A stretch of 58,481 nt of DNA, from IMG/VR virus record IMGVR_UViG_3300009034_000043, positions 1 through 58,481 of that record. The stretch is one strand, 5' to 3'. Position numbers and translations under genes: made by a program. The DNA is from a virus. Positions 44,716-51,956 of this stretch are shown here, one piece after another (position 1 is the stretch's first letter; every line of letters begins with the position of its first letter). Below the pieces are notes generated by a model, which worked only from the letters and a program-made list of their open reading frames with translations, was not told the origin of the DNA and did no database searches.

Positions 44716-44990
44716 TATGGCCCCCCCTTCTTGCGCTTCTTCCTCTTCACGTGTGCTTGTTCTTTGGTCGATAGTCCTGTTTCTTTTCGTGGCATTGCAT
44801 GACCGGTTCTCTTGACGACACTACTCGATGTACCACAATTCTGGCACAAGAGTATGAAAGTAATGGTCTCATAAACCATGTCACTATATGAGACACCCGT
44901 ATACGAGTGTAACACCTTTGTTGTATTCTGGTCGACAGATTGACCACAGAACGGACACACTATCGGTGGACTTACATCCTTTTCTACCAT
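44715..44990 (-). CDS. Zinc-ribbon protein with basic tail
   Basis: A 91-residue protein with CPFCGQS (residue 12) and CQNCGTS (49), a zinc ribbon, followed by a lysine-rich tail (KRKKRKKGGP). It overlaps both neighbours by one to seven bases. Nucleic acid binding is likely. Confidence 0.65.
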   Translation of the reverse strand: MVEKDVSPPIVCPFCGQSVDQNTTKVLHSYTGVSYSDMVYETITFILLCQNCGTSSSVVKRTGHAMPRKETGLSTKEQAHVKRKKRKKGGP

Positions 44991-45529
44991 TTACCTGCCT
45001 CCTTCATTTTTACCTTGTAAAAGGCTGCGTATACTATGAGGTCAATGATACTATCCTTACTGGCCTGCTTTCCAGCTAACTTGCGTAGTCGCTGTAGCTT
45101 GAGATGCATTATTCCAGCAATCTCTTCAGCCTTAAGGTCATACCAACTGTCCCCATATTCTTTTTGCCGCTCGTTGAAAATCGTGATTGCCTCTCCAACA
45201 AGTTTGCGTATGGATACAAAGAAGGCTTTCTGTGCACGAGTCATCTCGTCATCTTTGAGTCCGAAGATTGACTTGAGTGTACCGAAGAATTCCTTAAAGA
45301 TGCTTCCATTCTTCTCTGCCACGCTGTCTTCAGCACTCTCTATCATTTCCATGATAGGCTCCGGGTCCGGTTCTTGTTCTGGACCATTCTCTAGTAACTC
45401 TAGGTTCTCTAGTTCCTCTTCTGGTTCTTCCTCTGGTTCCACTGGTTGGAAAGCTTCCTCTTCTTCTTCCTTCTTGTCCTCTTTACCCTTCTTCCAAGGC
45501 AATACGACATCTTTACTTAGCTTAGACAT
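44984..45529 (-). CDS. Nucleotide-modification-associated domain protein
   Basis: A 181-residue protein. Residues 1-75 are acidic and low complexity. The C-terminal part (about 115-181) reads NERQKEYGDSWYDLKAEEI then MHLKLQRLRKLAG and DSIIDLIVYAAFY, the pattern of the DUF1599 domain, known as nucleotide modification associated domain 1, a MazG-like helical fold found in viruses with modified DNA. It may bind or hydrolyse nucleotides. Its neighbourhood beside dpdA agrees. Confidence 0.65.
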   Translation of the reverse strand: MSKLSKDVVLPWKKGKEDKKEEEEEAFQPVEPEEEPEEELENLELLENGPEQEPDPEPIMEMIESAEDSVAEKNGSIFKEFFGTLKSIFGLKDDEMTRAQKAFFVSIRKLVGEAITIFNERQKEYGDSWYDLKAEEIAGIMHLKLQRLRKLAGKQASKDSIIDLIVYAAFYKVKMKEAGKW

Positions 45530-45533
45530 ACAT

Positions 45534-46416
45534 TCACCTCCGAATCTTTATCTTAAGCTTCTTCTCGAGCTCATTACATAATGTATCAAAGGTTACGTCC
45601 TCCACTTTCGCATCATACATTCGTCCTAGACGACACTTAGTGATTGTACTCTCATACCTCACCTTCGTGCCTGCTGGTGCGCCTTTAGCAGGACTAACCT
45701 TAGAGATACTCAGAACGACATCCATCCAGTGTGGAGTCTGTTTCTGCCATCGTGGAGCGAACGCCCCCGTAGCAGTTCCTTGGTCCGTGTACACTTCTCT
45801 CGGCTGTGCCGTAATTACGAAGTTACACGGTAGTGCTGCAAGCCTCATCACGATATGCTTGTACCGCAGGTTAGCTTTGCCCCACTCAAACTGGTATGGT
45901 TGTCCTGTACGCGACTTTCGGGATGCAACTGTTTCAAGCCAAGCACTGAGCCATTGGGCGGAGTGCTATGCAAAATGAGCGACCAAGGGGGAGCGACGGA
46001 ACTTGGAAGCAGGAAAATGCCACAACACTTCTTTGCCAGACATCAGTGCCTGAGTCAATTGCTACTGTACCACCCTCAATGTTGCGTAACGAACCTATTG
46101 CCTGTTCGAGACGGTCGAGTGATGCTGAAGGATTCACTTCGTCTGTAGTCGGGTCAATGACTACAGCTTCGAAGATACGTATGTCCCTATCTGGGAAGTT
46201 AGCTTTCGCAACTGGGGTAGCCCCGAACTCTGTATCTATGATGCGTACAGGTTCCGGACAAGTACAGATGAAATGAGTTTTACCCCCTTCCGGTGGACCA
46301 CTTATTCCAATCTTAAGCCCCGGCAGTTCCTTAGCTTTCTTCGAAGAGACAAAGTAATCTTCTTCCTTCAACGCCTCTTTCTTCGTCTCCGCTTTCTGTA
46401 ACTTATCCCATGCCAT
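45534..46416 (-). CDS. RecA-like (Sak4-type) ATPase interrupted by a 70-nt insertion
   Basis: Two frames form one ATPase. The first (from ATG 46416) has Walker A GISGPPEGGKTHF (near 36-48) and Walker B GGTVAIDSGTDVW (near 114-126), then leaves the family and stops at 45934. The second frame, open from about 45970 to 45534, resumes with SAQWLSAWLETVASRK, QFEWGKANLRYKHIVMRL and NFVITAQPREVY, which is what follows Walker B in Sak4-like viral recombinases. Removal of about 70 nt (45963-46032) joins them in frame. It could be a broken gene, or the insertion may be removed or bypassed. Confidence 0.75.
45963..46032 (-). other. 70-nt out-of-frame structured insertion
   Basis: The segment separates the Walker B part from the rest of the RecA-like gene and shifts frame by one. 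On the minus strand it can fold: AGTGTTGTG (46021-46029) with CATAGCACT (45962-45970), nine pairs including G-U; inside, CCAAG pairs with CTTGG; outside, exon GCACTGA (46043-46049) pairs with TCAGTGC (45943-45949). No canonical bulge-helix-bulge was found. CAA codons occur on both sides (46033-46035 and 45954-45956), which a bypass would need. Confidence 0.5.
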
Positions 46417-46427
46417 AGTTTCACCTC

Positions 46428-47096
46428 CTACATATAGCCTAGTGCTCGTAATCGTTCCATTATCTTGTCCTTATCCTGTCGTCGACCAGCTCGTTCCTCC
46501 GAACCATATGGGACTGGCTCTGTACAAGGATAACAACCAATCGACTTGTATGTAAGCGTTTCGTCCTCACCCTTAGGTATCATTCGCTTATACAGTGGGT
46601 TCATAGGGACATCATGCTTGAGTACATACTCCCAAATCTCTTCAAGCGACCAATGCAGTATCGGATGTACTCTCGTGTGTTGTGGGTCTCGTCTCTCAGA
46701 GAACCACATTTCCTTTCCACGCAAGCCATGCTCATCAAATCGTATTCCGACCGCTAAGGCATCTATATTGTTCTTAGCGACGAAGTCTCGTAACGGGGCT
46801 GTCTTCAGATACGTGCAGCATCTCGCACTACTAACTGTCTCTGGGCTAACACCATCTATTCTTGCTTCGCGGTTTGAGAGAACTATATACTGCTTCCGTA
46901 AGTTCCATCTGTCTAGTATTTCGTCAATGTACTCGTAAGTCTCCCTGAACTGCCATCCAGTATCGATGAACACTATTGGGAACGGTATGTCACCTAGGAA
47001 CGCTGCTCGTGCCAAATGTAGCATCACAGTACTGTCCTTTCCACCCGCCCAGAGCATTGCAGGTCTCTCATACCTTGCAACCATCTCCCTGAGCAT
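46428..47096 (-). CDS. CysD/CysH-like PP-loop ATPase
   Basis: A 222-residue adenylating enzyme. The PP-loop is AGGKDSTVMLHL (near 17-28), followed by FIDTGWQF, GIRFDEHGLRGKE, HPILHWSLEEIWEYV and KSIGCYPCTEP, the hallmarks of the sulfate adenylyltransferase subunit 2/PAPS reductase group. The frame is open upstream of ATG 47096 and reads EQIDLSIW, which also fits the family, so a non-ATG upstream start is possible. Sulfur chemistry, DNA modification or an unusual QueC replacement are all conceivable. Confidence 0.75.
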   Translation of the reverse strand: MLREMVARYERPAMLWAGGKDSTVMLHLARAAFLGDIPFPIVFIDTGWQFRETYEYIDEILDRWNLRKQYIVLSNREARIDGVSPETVSSARCCTYLKTAPLRDFVAKNNIDALAVGIRFDEHGLRGKEMWFSERRDPQHTRVHPILHWSLEEIWEYVLKHDVPMNPLYKRMIPKGEDETLTYKSIGCYPCTEPVPYGSEERAGRRQDKDKIMERLRALGYM

Positions 47097-47109
47097 CCAT
47101 ATGGATAGG

Positions 47110-47394
47110 TCAATTTGTTCCTTCAGGCTTCACACCCCACCGGTATAATCGTTCTTCGCAGTGTTTTATTAAGCGTCTCGAGTCAGCTATGTCTTTCTTT
47201 GCTTGTTCGATATATCTCTTGTGTCTCGCAGTGTACTCCTTCTGTGCTATGCGTGACACAGGAATATTCCTGCCACACTGATATCCACACGTACTACAAC
47301 TGTGGTCGTGCATATGGTACCCTATGTTACACTTGAGTGTTGGTTCGTTACATACCGGACAGATACCGTCATCCTCTTTCCATTCATATACCAT
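47110..47394 (-). CDS. Zinc-binding small protein
   Basis: A 94-residue protein with CPVC (residue 12), C22, and CSTCGYQC (33-40), at least one zinc site, then a charged helix. Upstream is a variant leader, GATGAGACCTTGG (47405-47417), ending a few bases before ATG 47394. Last gene before a long gap. Confidence 0.6.
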   Translation of the reverse strand: MVYEWKEDDGICPVCNEPTLKCNIGYHMHDHSCSTCGYQCGRNIPVSRIAQKEYTARHKRYIEQAKKDIADSRRLIKHCEERLYRWGVKPEGTN

Positions 47395-47616
47395 GTGTTC
47401 ACATCCAAGGTCTCATCAAAGCACTAAAAAACGTGCCGCGGCCTTCAGGCTCCATGCACCTACACATACATGGACTTTCTCGTAATGTGTAGCATTAACC
47501 TAAGGCTCATCAATGAGCCAGACCAGCACGCAATCAGGTCCAGTACTTATCGTACATCCCCGTGAGGCTGTCTATAGCTCATCCTTACCCCAAAAAAAAG
47601 AGGGGGGAGTGGGGAA
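47395..47616 (-). ncRNA. Structured intergenic region, possible small RNA
   Basis: No coding frame is supported in these 222 bases. On the minus strand it begins with an eight-T terminator (47592-47599), then GGCTCAT-CA-ATGAGCC hairpin (47504-47519) overlapping a GATGAGCCTT element, a possible CTACACAT/ATGTGTAG stem (47463-47493), and ends with a GC-rich stretch plus six T (47426-47431). Two terminators bracketing a folded stretch could mark a short RNA of roughly 100-150 nt, but no TATA box was found inside. Confidence 0.3.
47592..47599 (-). terminator. T-run terminator after ssDNA-binding gene
   Basis: Eight consecutive T on the minus strand, 18 bases after the stop of the 47617-48720 gene, typical of archaeal intrinsic termination. 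Confidence 0.6.
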
Positions 47617-48720
47617 CTAGTTGTCCCCCACATCGATATCTGTATCAGCTTCGAAGTACAGTTGAGCTTCCTCTTTGGAGACCTTGAATTCGGGACGTGC
47701 CCAAACTCCGTAAACACTGATTGTCGGTGCTTCGTTCTGAGTACGAGGATTGACACCAATGCTTGGCCGACCGATAACAATCACACGACTGCCTCGACCG
47801 AAGTCAAGCGTAGGTTCGAGAATTGGGTCAACAAACCCAGTAACTCCTTCCTCCATATCAGCATCTGCTTCTTCAAGTACCAACATAAAGTTGCCTGTCG
47901 CTGTTGGTTCGCTTCCTACAAAAGCCGCGTCGCCCTCGACAATGCATACGCGGTTCAAGTCATTCTCATTAGCCTTCACCCAGTCAATAAGACCGTCTAG
48001 ACCAACTTTGAATACGTCAGGTGCACCATCGAGTAATCCGAAGATTTTCTCTGGTGACCAAGAATCAATGAATGACACAGGACCGGGTTCGAAACCTCGC
48101 ATCGTGGTAGAGCTTCCTAAGAACCATTTATTGTCGTCGGACTGGTCCTTGACAATTGCTCTGAAATGCACAGGCTCACCTAAAGGTGGTTCGAAGTCAG
48201 CTTGTACATTTGTAAGAGTGAGCATAAAGAGCTTCACAGCTCCCTCCTTCTTAGGTTTCCCTACACCAATGACCGTTCGTGCAATGAACGGTTGTAGTTT
48301 CTTGCCATAGTTCGGGTTGGTTCGACTTCCAAGATTTGGTCGGTCATCCAATACAACACCATCTGCATCGGTGAGACCCTCTGCAATGGCTTTGTCAGGA
48401 TTAATTTCGTAGAGCTGTCGTGCTTCGCGCCGCTTACGGTCCATTCGGTCAGCTTTGCTTGTGACTCCAAGAATAATACCCTCAAACGGAACCGCTGGGC
48501 TCCGTAGAAGACCCTTGTTCTTTACGTAGAGGAGATGTCGAGCTCGCTGCTCAGCAGTTTTAGCCTCCATCGTCGGGTGCTGTTGCTTAACCTTTTCGAC
48601 CATATCGTCAAAGCTCTTCAGCATCTCTTCTTCAGACATGCCAAATTTCTCAGACCATTTCTTCAGTTTCTCCGTTGTCTCCGGACTGTACTTTGGTTTT
48701 ACTTCTGCCAGTTCTTTCAC
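47617..48720 (-). CDS. Probable ssDNA-binding protein (RPA-like)
   Basis: A 367-residue protein with a helical N-terminus (1-70), an OB-fold-like central part (about 75-250, including VKLFMLTLTNVQ and GEPVHFRAIVKD), a second beta-rich part (about 275-350, SRVIVIGRPSIGVN and ISVYGVWARPEF) and an acidic end (YFEADTDIDVGDN), as in single-strand binding proteins. It is the only gene of its transcript besides a small HTH gene. The GTG at 48720 lies within its own binding site GGAGGTG, so a CTG at 48711 may be the true start. Confidence 0.5.
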   Translation of the reverse strand: MKELAEVKPKYSPETTEKLKKWSEKFGMSEEEMLKSFDDMVEKVKQQHPTMEAKTAEQRARHLLYVKNKGLLRSPAVPFEGIILGVTSKADRMDRKRREARQLYEINPDKAIAEGLTDADGVVLDDRPNLGSRTNPNYGKKLQPFIARTVIGVGKPKKEGAVKLFMLTLTNVQADFEPPLGEPVHFRAIVKDQSDDNKWFLGSSTTMRGFEPGPVSFIDSWSPEKIFGLLDGAPDVFKVGLDGLIDWVKANENDLNRVCIVEGDAAFVGSEPTATGNFMLVLEEADADMEEGVTGFVDPILEPTLDFGRGSRVIVIGRPSIGVNPRTQNEAPTISVYGVWARPEFKVSKEEAQLYFEADTDIDVGDN

Positions 48721-48919
48721 CTCCTGTACGTGTCATGTAGTACTTTACGAGTCCCTTACGCTTCGAGCGTAAGTCTCGTAATGCTACTGCTATTCGTAAC
48801 CATCGACGAACGCATGGAATGGACTTTCCAGTCATCTGTGCAATTTCTTTCGCATTATAAGCCATGTGTTCAAGTTCTTTCGTGGCTTCGACAAACCAAT
48901 CGGGATACTTTATCGCCAT
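48650..48919 (-). CDS. Small helix-turn-helix protein
   Basis: ATG 48919 has AAGGTGTGAC seven bases upstream. The 89-residue product has a helix-turn-helix (about 20-45, AYNAKEIAQMTGKSIPCVRRWLRI) and a basic tail. Its end overlaps the ssDNA-binding gene by 71 bases in another frame. The GGGAACA promoter lies 48 bases upstream. A regulator is inferred. Confidence 0.65.
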   Translation of the reverse strand: MAIKYPDWFVEATKELEHMAYNAKEIAQMTGKSIPCVRRWLRIAVALRDLRSKRKGLVKYYMTRTGGERTGRSKTKVQSGDNGETEEMV

Positions 48920-48966
48920 GGTTACTGTCACACCTTATCCAAGTTCCGTATGTGCCCCCGTAAAGG

Positions 48967-48984
48967 TGTTCCCTATATATAAAT
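48967..48984 (-). promoter_or_regulatory. TATA promoter with GGGAACA element
   Basis: On the minus strand ATTTATATATAGGGAACA, identical in layout to the late promoter at 1286. Further downstream ACGGGGG follows, shared with the 52557 promoter. Initiation is expected near 48950, ahead of the HTH and ssDNA-binding genes. Confidence 0.75.
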
Positions 48985-49042
48985 GTGATGGTCTGAAAGT
49001 CAGACACTACTATTGTAGTTGTAGTTGGTGTGTTACGTACAC

Positions 49043-49366
49043 TTAGCGCTTTGGCTCCATCGAGTTGTCATATATGGGACCAAGGAATCGTAGATACCAA
49101 ACTTTGTTGTTGTTCTCGTCGACCTCGAAATACTTCTTTAGTAGACCCTTCTTTCGGAGTCTATCTATTGCTCGGTCAACTGTTCGTGGTAACCATATCA
49201 TGCGTGCGGCTCTCATAAACTTCTTGTACTGAATATTCCTCATGATAGCCATATTCCGATGTACATAATGTTCTACGTTATCGTAGCCCATAAACTTCTG
49301 TAGTGCTCTCCGATTCTCTTTCGGCGTACGTGTAGGGTCATACACAAACGCTTTTATTTCCGTCAC
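49043..49366 (-). CDS. Winged-helix-like regulator
   Basis: GTG 49366 has GGGGGTGAT three bases upstream; a longer in-frame start would lie inside the leader element. The 107-residue protein has a helical N-terminus and a C-terminal winged helix (RTVDRAIDRLRKKGLLKKYFEVDENNNKVWYLRF, positions about 62-96). Probably a transcription regulator of the early region. Confidence 0.6.
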   Translation of the reverse strand: MTEIKAFVYDPTRTPKENRRALQKFMGYDNVEHYVHRNMAIMRNIQYKKFMRAARMIWLPRTVDRAIDRLRKKGLLKKYFEVDENNNKVWYLRFLGPIYDNSMEPKR

Positions 49367-49378
49367 ATTATCACCCCC

Positions 49379-49388
49379 AAGGCTCATC
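49379..49388 (-). promoter_or_regulatory. GATGAGCCTT leader element
   Basis: Minus-strand order is GATGAGCCTT, GGGGGTGAT, GTG start at 49366. The stop codon of the upstream 37-residue gene is contained in the element. Confidence 0.5.
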
Positions 49389-49497
49389 TTAGACAAGTGA
49401 GAGCAAGAATGAACAACAGCAATGCAATTGCACTAACAACCATTACAACTTTGAACAGTCTTTCGTCTGCGTCAGTCCAGTATCCATCAAGTGACAT
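49384..49497 (-). CDS. Single-span membrane microprotein
   Basis: A 37-residue frame, ATG 49497 to TGA 49384, with a charged N-terminus (MSLDGYWTDADERLFK) and one hydrophobic segment (VVMVVSAIALLLFILALTC). A second GATGAGCCTT element with GGGGGTAG lies just upstream. It sits exactly between two leader elements, which argues that it is translated. Confidence 0.55.
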   Translation of the reverse strand: MSLDGYWTDADERLFKVVMVVSAIALLLFILALTCLR

Positions 49498-49724
49498 ACT
49501 AACTACCCCCAAGGCTCATCCCTTTTGGCTAGTGCAGCGTCTTGGTGGACTTACTGCAGCGTGACACTTACCACGTGTAGGCCTCGGATAGCTTTGGCCT
49601 GTCTCTCCATTTGCACACAGATTGTACTGCAACTAGAGGACACTATCTGTACCTAAACCCATGCATATCACTATGCACCGAACAAGACGTTACTGCAACC
49701 AAAAAGGGGGAAGGGGGAAGAGGA
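49498..49724 (-). other. Intergenic region with T-run and stem
   Basis: Contains a five-T run on the minus strand (49701-49705) after the winged-helix gene, a GCATA-GTGA-TATGC hairpin near 49662-49675, and the GATGAGCCTT element at 49511-49520. No TATA box or coding frame was found. It may be an untranslated spacer or small RNA. Confidence 0.35.
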
Positions 49725-50009
49725 CTACTCTTCCTCTTCCTGACTTTCTTGATACCGTTCAGTAGCTCCTTCTACAGCGAGCCAATAGGAAGTTTTACCT
49801 TCGTAACGCCGCATAACGAGTCCTGAATTTTCAAGACGTGTGAGACGACTGTAGGCCGCGGAGTAGGAGACACCCAGCATGCCTTGTACCTCCGAGGTGC
49901 TGTAAGCTTCTTTTTCAAGTTCCTCAAGTAGGGATACTGTTGGAACGGAAGCACGTTCAGGCTTGTCTGTACCAAGATTGTCAAAGTCTTCTCGACTAAC
50001 CGGTGACAT
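49725..50009 (-). CDS. Winged-helix regulator with acidic tail
   Basis: A 94-residue protein: helix-turn-helix with STSEVQGMLGVSYSAAYSRL (about 36-55) then a wing LVMRRYEGKTSYWLAVEGA and an acidic tail. The wing ending YEGKTSYWLAVEGA is shared with the proteins at 50610 (YDGKTAVYMPVEGA) and 58065 (YDGKTAYYAPV). GGAGGTGATAATGAACA precedes ATG 50009; the GGGAACA promoter lies just upstream. Confidence 0.75.
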   Translation of the reverse strand: MSPVSREDFDNLGTDKPERASVPTVSLLEELEKEAYSTSEVQGMLGVSYSAAYSRLTRLENSGLVMRRYEGKTSYWLAVEGATERYQESQEEEE

Positions 50010-50050
50010 TGTTCATTATCACCTCCAATTATTTCTGTTCCCTGCACGGG

Positions 50051-50068
50051 TGTTCCCTACATATAAAT
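50051..50068 (-). promoter_or_regulatory. TATA promoter with doubled GGGAACA element
   Basis: Minus-strand ATTTATATGTAGGGAACA. A second AGGGAACA lies 15 bases downstream at 50036-50043, making a direct repeat between TATA box and gene. It drives the winged-helix gene at 49725-50009 and may be autoregulated. Confidence 0.75.
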
Positions 50069-50082
50069 GTTGTGGAAACACC

Positions 50083-50283
50083 TCACCGTGCCTGGGACTT
50101 CAGATATCGTATGCGCTGTATAATTTCATCGTTCGTCGTTCCTATTGGGACATTTATCTGAAATGAACACTTGGGACAAAAGACGATTGTATATCGCCTC
50201 CGTCTTGTCTTCTTCTTCAAATTTATCCCACACGTTGGGCACTTGGGTATCTTGTACTTTCTTTGTGACTTAGGTTTAGTCAT
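50083..50283 (-). CDS. Zinc-ribbon protein
   Basis: A 66-residue basic protein with CPTCG (residue 15) and CPKCS (36), a typical zinc ribbon, followed by a helix. Last gene of the operon upstream of the 50051 promoter. Confidence 0.65.
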   Translation of the reverse strand: MTKPKSQRKYKIPKCPTCGINLKKKTRRRRYTIVFCPKCSFQINVPIGTTNDEIIQRIRYLKSQAR

Positions 50284-50291
50284 ACGCTCAC

Positions 50292-50573
50292 CTATCCAAT
50301 GTAGGTTATTCGATTTTGGGCTTGCTCCAGTACATTCGAGATGTCGAGTGGGAGCAAGACACCCATGGTTATTCCATGTGCTTCAAGCAAGCCGGTCACG
50401 AGATGTACAAATCCCTTTGTAAGAAGGGTGAGCTCTTCGGCTTTAGTGATGTCGCGTCCTTCCTCTTTCTCGAAGGCTTTTGCCTCCTTGAGGACAATCT
50501 CACTAAGCGTCTCGAGTGCTTCGTGACCGTGCCGCTTGATTTCAGTTAGGGCATCCTCTGATAGTTCCGTCAT
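50292..50573 (-). CDS. Small helical protein
   Basis: ATG 50573 has GGAGGTGCTG at its 5' side. A 93-residue all-helical protein without cysteines. No family recognised. Confidence 0.6.
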   Translation of the reverse strand: MTELSEDALTEIKRHGHEALETLSEIVLKEAKAFEKEEGRDITKAEELTLLTKGFVHLVTGLLEAHGITMGVLLPLDISNVLEQAQNRITYIG

Positions 50574-50609
50574 CAGCACCTCCTGGAAAGGAGGGAAGAG
50601 GTAGAGGTT

Positions 50610-50927
50610 CTACTCTTCCTCTTCCTCTTCCAGCGATGCGCCTTCGACGGGCATATAGACGGCTGTCTTACCATCATACCGAACTTCGAGCTGATTAGCC
50701 TTCACCATGCTCTGGAGATGTGTGTAAATCTCAGAGTAGTAGAGACTAATCTTATCGCCGTATTCTTCGTTGATGAAGTTGGCCATAATGACCTCGCGAA
50801 GCTCTGCGACAGTATAACCACTATCTTGTTTAATGAGCCAGCCTTTGAATGCTTCCCATTCAACCTTCTTGGTTTGACGACCGCCTTCTTCAGAGAGTTC
50901 CATGAACTCTTCCCGTGTTTTGGGCAT
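50610..50927 (-). CDS. Winged-helix protein, viral paralogue family
   Basis: A 105-residue protein beginning MPKTREEFMELSEEG and containing GYTVAELREVIMANF, then LYYSEIYTHLQSMVKANQLE and YDGKTAVYMPVEGA, ending in an acidic run. It aligns along its length with the 58065-58394 protein and, over the winged helix, with 388-726. AGGAGGTGAAAGG precedes ATG 50927. Probable regulators or DNA-binding accessory factors. Confidence 0.75.
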   Translation of the reverse strand: MPKTREEFMELSEEGGRQTKKVEWEAFKGWLIKQDSGYTVAELREVIMANFINEEYGDKISLYYSEIYTHLQSMVKANQLEVRYDGKTAVYMPVEGASLEEEEEE

Positions 50928-51015
50928 AGCTACCTTTCACCTCCTTGGCTTATTTGTTCTCTTTGGAGAACCCTAAAATACAGAGCACGAGGACAGTACG
51001 TTATGTCTGTGACTC

Positions 51016-51189
51016 TTAAAACTTTCCTCCGAGCCTTGACATCGCTCTGTTGTACTTCTGAACCCATTGTCTTGGTTCAACCTCCTTTTCTTGGCAATCT
51101 GGACATATCACTCGTTTGTGGTTTGATGTCCAGAATCTCTGATTGCACTTGATGCAGTACCTTGGGTACTTCATTGTTGGATTATTCAT
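51016..51189 (-). CDS. Zinc-ribbon microprotein
   Basis: A 57-residue frame, ATG 51189 to TAA 51016, with CIKC (12-15) and CPDC (29-32) knuckles and a basic C-terminal helix. GGTTGGTGAG lies ahead of the ATG. Tight packing with neighbours supports it. Confidence 0.65.
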   Translation of the reverse strand: MNNPTMKYPRYCIKCNQRFWTSNHKRVICPDCQEKEVEPRQWVQKYNRAMSRLGGKF

Positions 51190-51190
51190 C

Positions 51191-51394
51191 TCACCAACCC
51201 CGCATCATTATTGTAAGAATAATGTCAATCTTCGCTCCCGCTCTCGGACTAATTATGCTAACCACAGTATGTATAGCTTCAAATAGCACCAACGCTATTG
51301 CCACAAGTATATCATTCTCAGCTCGGTACGCAACAATGTACCATCGTGGGTCGAATGTGTACTTGAACAGCTCTGTCATACTTATCATTTGCAT
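51191..51394 (-). CDS. Small membrane protein
   Basis: A 67-residue protein with one or two hydrophobic segments (about 28-47 and 55-64). Its ATG overlaps the end of a small basic gene. Function unknown. Confidence 0.5.
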   Translation of the reverse strand: MQMISMTELFKYTFDPRWYIVAYRAENDILVAIALVLFEAIHTVVSIISPRAGAKIDIILTIMMRGW

Positions 51395-51483
51395 GAATCT
51401 TTCCTTCTCAATATCTTTCGTTTAATCCACCACCAGAAACGTCTTGCATTACGCCGCTTCCGGTACTCACTCCAATCTCTCAT
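51385..51483 (-). CDS. Very small basic protein
   Basis: A 32-residue frame, ATG 51483 to TGA 51385, rich in R, K and W (RRFWWWIKRKILRRK). It overlaps the zinc-ribbon gene upstream and the membrane gene downstream by short stretches, as in coupled genes. A peptide that binds membranes or nucleic acid is possible. Confidence 0.45.
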   Translation of the reverse strand: MRDWSEYRKRRNARRFWWWIKRKILRRKDSCK

Positions 51484-51592
51484 TATGCCCGCACCTCGCA
51501 CATCGCTTCCTTTCCATTGGGATTCCCCATCCACAATTGGTGCACATACGATACGTACGGGTGTACCCAGAGAATGCTCTTACATACGTCAT
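51467..51592 (-). CDS. Zinc-ribbon microprotein
   Basis: A 41-residue frame, ATG 51592 to TGA 51467, with CTNCG (17-21) and CARCG (31-35), a minimal zinc ribbon with aromatic and basic N-terminus. Its ATG overlaps the stop of the upstream gene. Confidence 0.65.
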   Translation of the reverse strand: MTYVRAFSGYTRTYRMCTNCGWGIPMERKRCARCGHNERLE

Positions 51593-51909
51593 TATACAGG
51601 CACCTGATATCTTTGAAATTCATGGTCGGACATCATTTCCATGACGAATTCCATAACCTTGTCGGTTACACTATCGCCAACCATCTCCAACCGTACTGTT
51701 ATCCTAAAATATTTTCTCTTCTGCTCCGACTCGGTGACATGTGGTCCAATCATCTTCGTAAGCTTGAAGTCCCCAGTGGGGATTTTAAGGTCTCGTCCCT
51801 TCTTCAAAAAGTACTTTGCCGCATGGGACGTTTTGAACCAGAACCACGCATTCTGATGCCAAGGCTTTTTTGAGTATTTGCCCTTGCGCGGCTCCAAGTT
51901 CCAACTCAT
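51592..51909 (-). CDS. Small basic protein
   Basis: ATG 51909 has AAGTGATAATA upstream; an in-frame ATG at 51927 is too close to the predicted transcription start. The 105-residue product is basic at its N-terminus with a beta-rich centre (IPTGDFKLTKMIGPHV) and a helical end. A TTTAAATA box lies about 45 bases upstream. Confidence 0.6.
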   Translation of the reverse strand: MSWNLEPRKGKYSKKPWHQNAWFWFKTSHAAKYFLKKGRDLKIPTGDFKLTKMIGPHVTESEQKRKYFRITVRLEMVGDSVTDKVMEFVMEMMSDHEFQRYQVPV

Positions 51910-51948
51910 TATTATCACTTTCAGCATTTATAACTGCATGTGGTCTAA

Positions 51949-51956
51949 TATTTAAA
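51949..51956 (-). promoter_or_regulatory. Candidate TATA box
   Basis: Minus-strand TTTAAATA, with an AT-rich upstream flank and a short leader to ATG 51909. It lacks the GGGAACA element of the four main viral promoters. Confidence 0.45.

Noticed and set aside
45963-46032. Canonical archaeal bulge-helix-bulge intron
   Set aside because: Stems flank the insertion, but two 3-nt bulges separated by a 4-bp helix could not be built; other processing is left open.
46428-47096. PP-loop protein called QueC
   Set aside because: Motifs (GGKDSTVMLHL, HGLRGKE, SIGCYPCTEP) are those of CysD/CysH, not QueC.
49530-49690. Possible tRNA or box C/D RNA in the gap
   Set aside because: No T-loop GTTCRA sequence, no cloverleaf, and no paired C and D boxes could be recognised.
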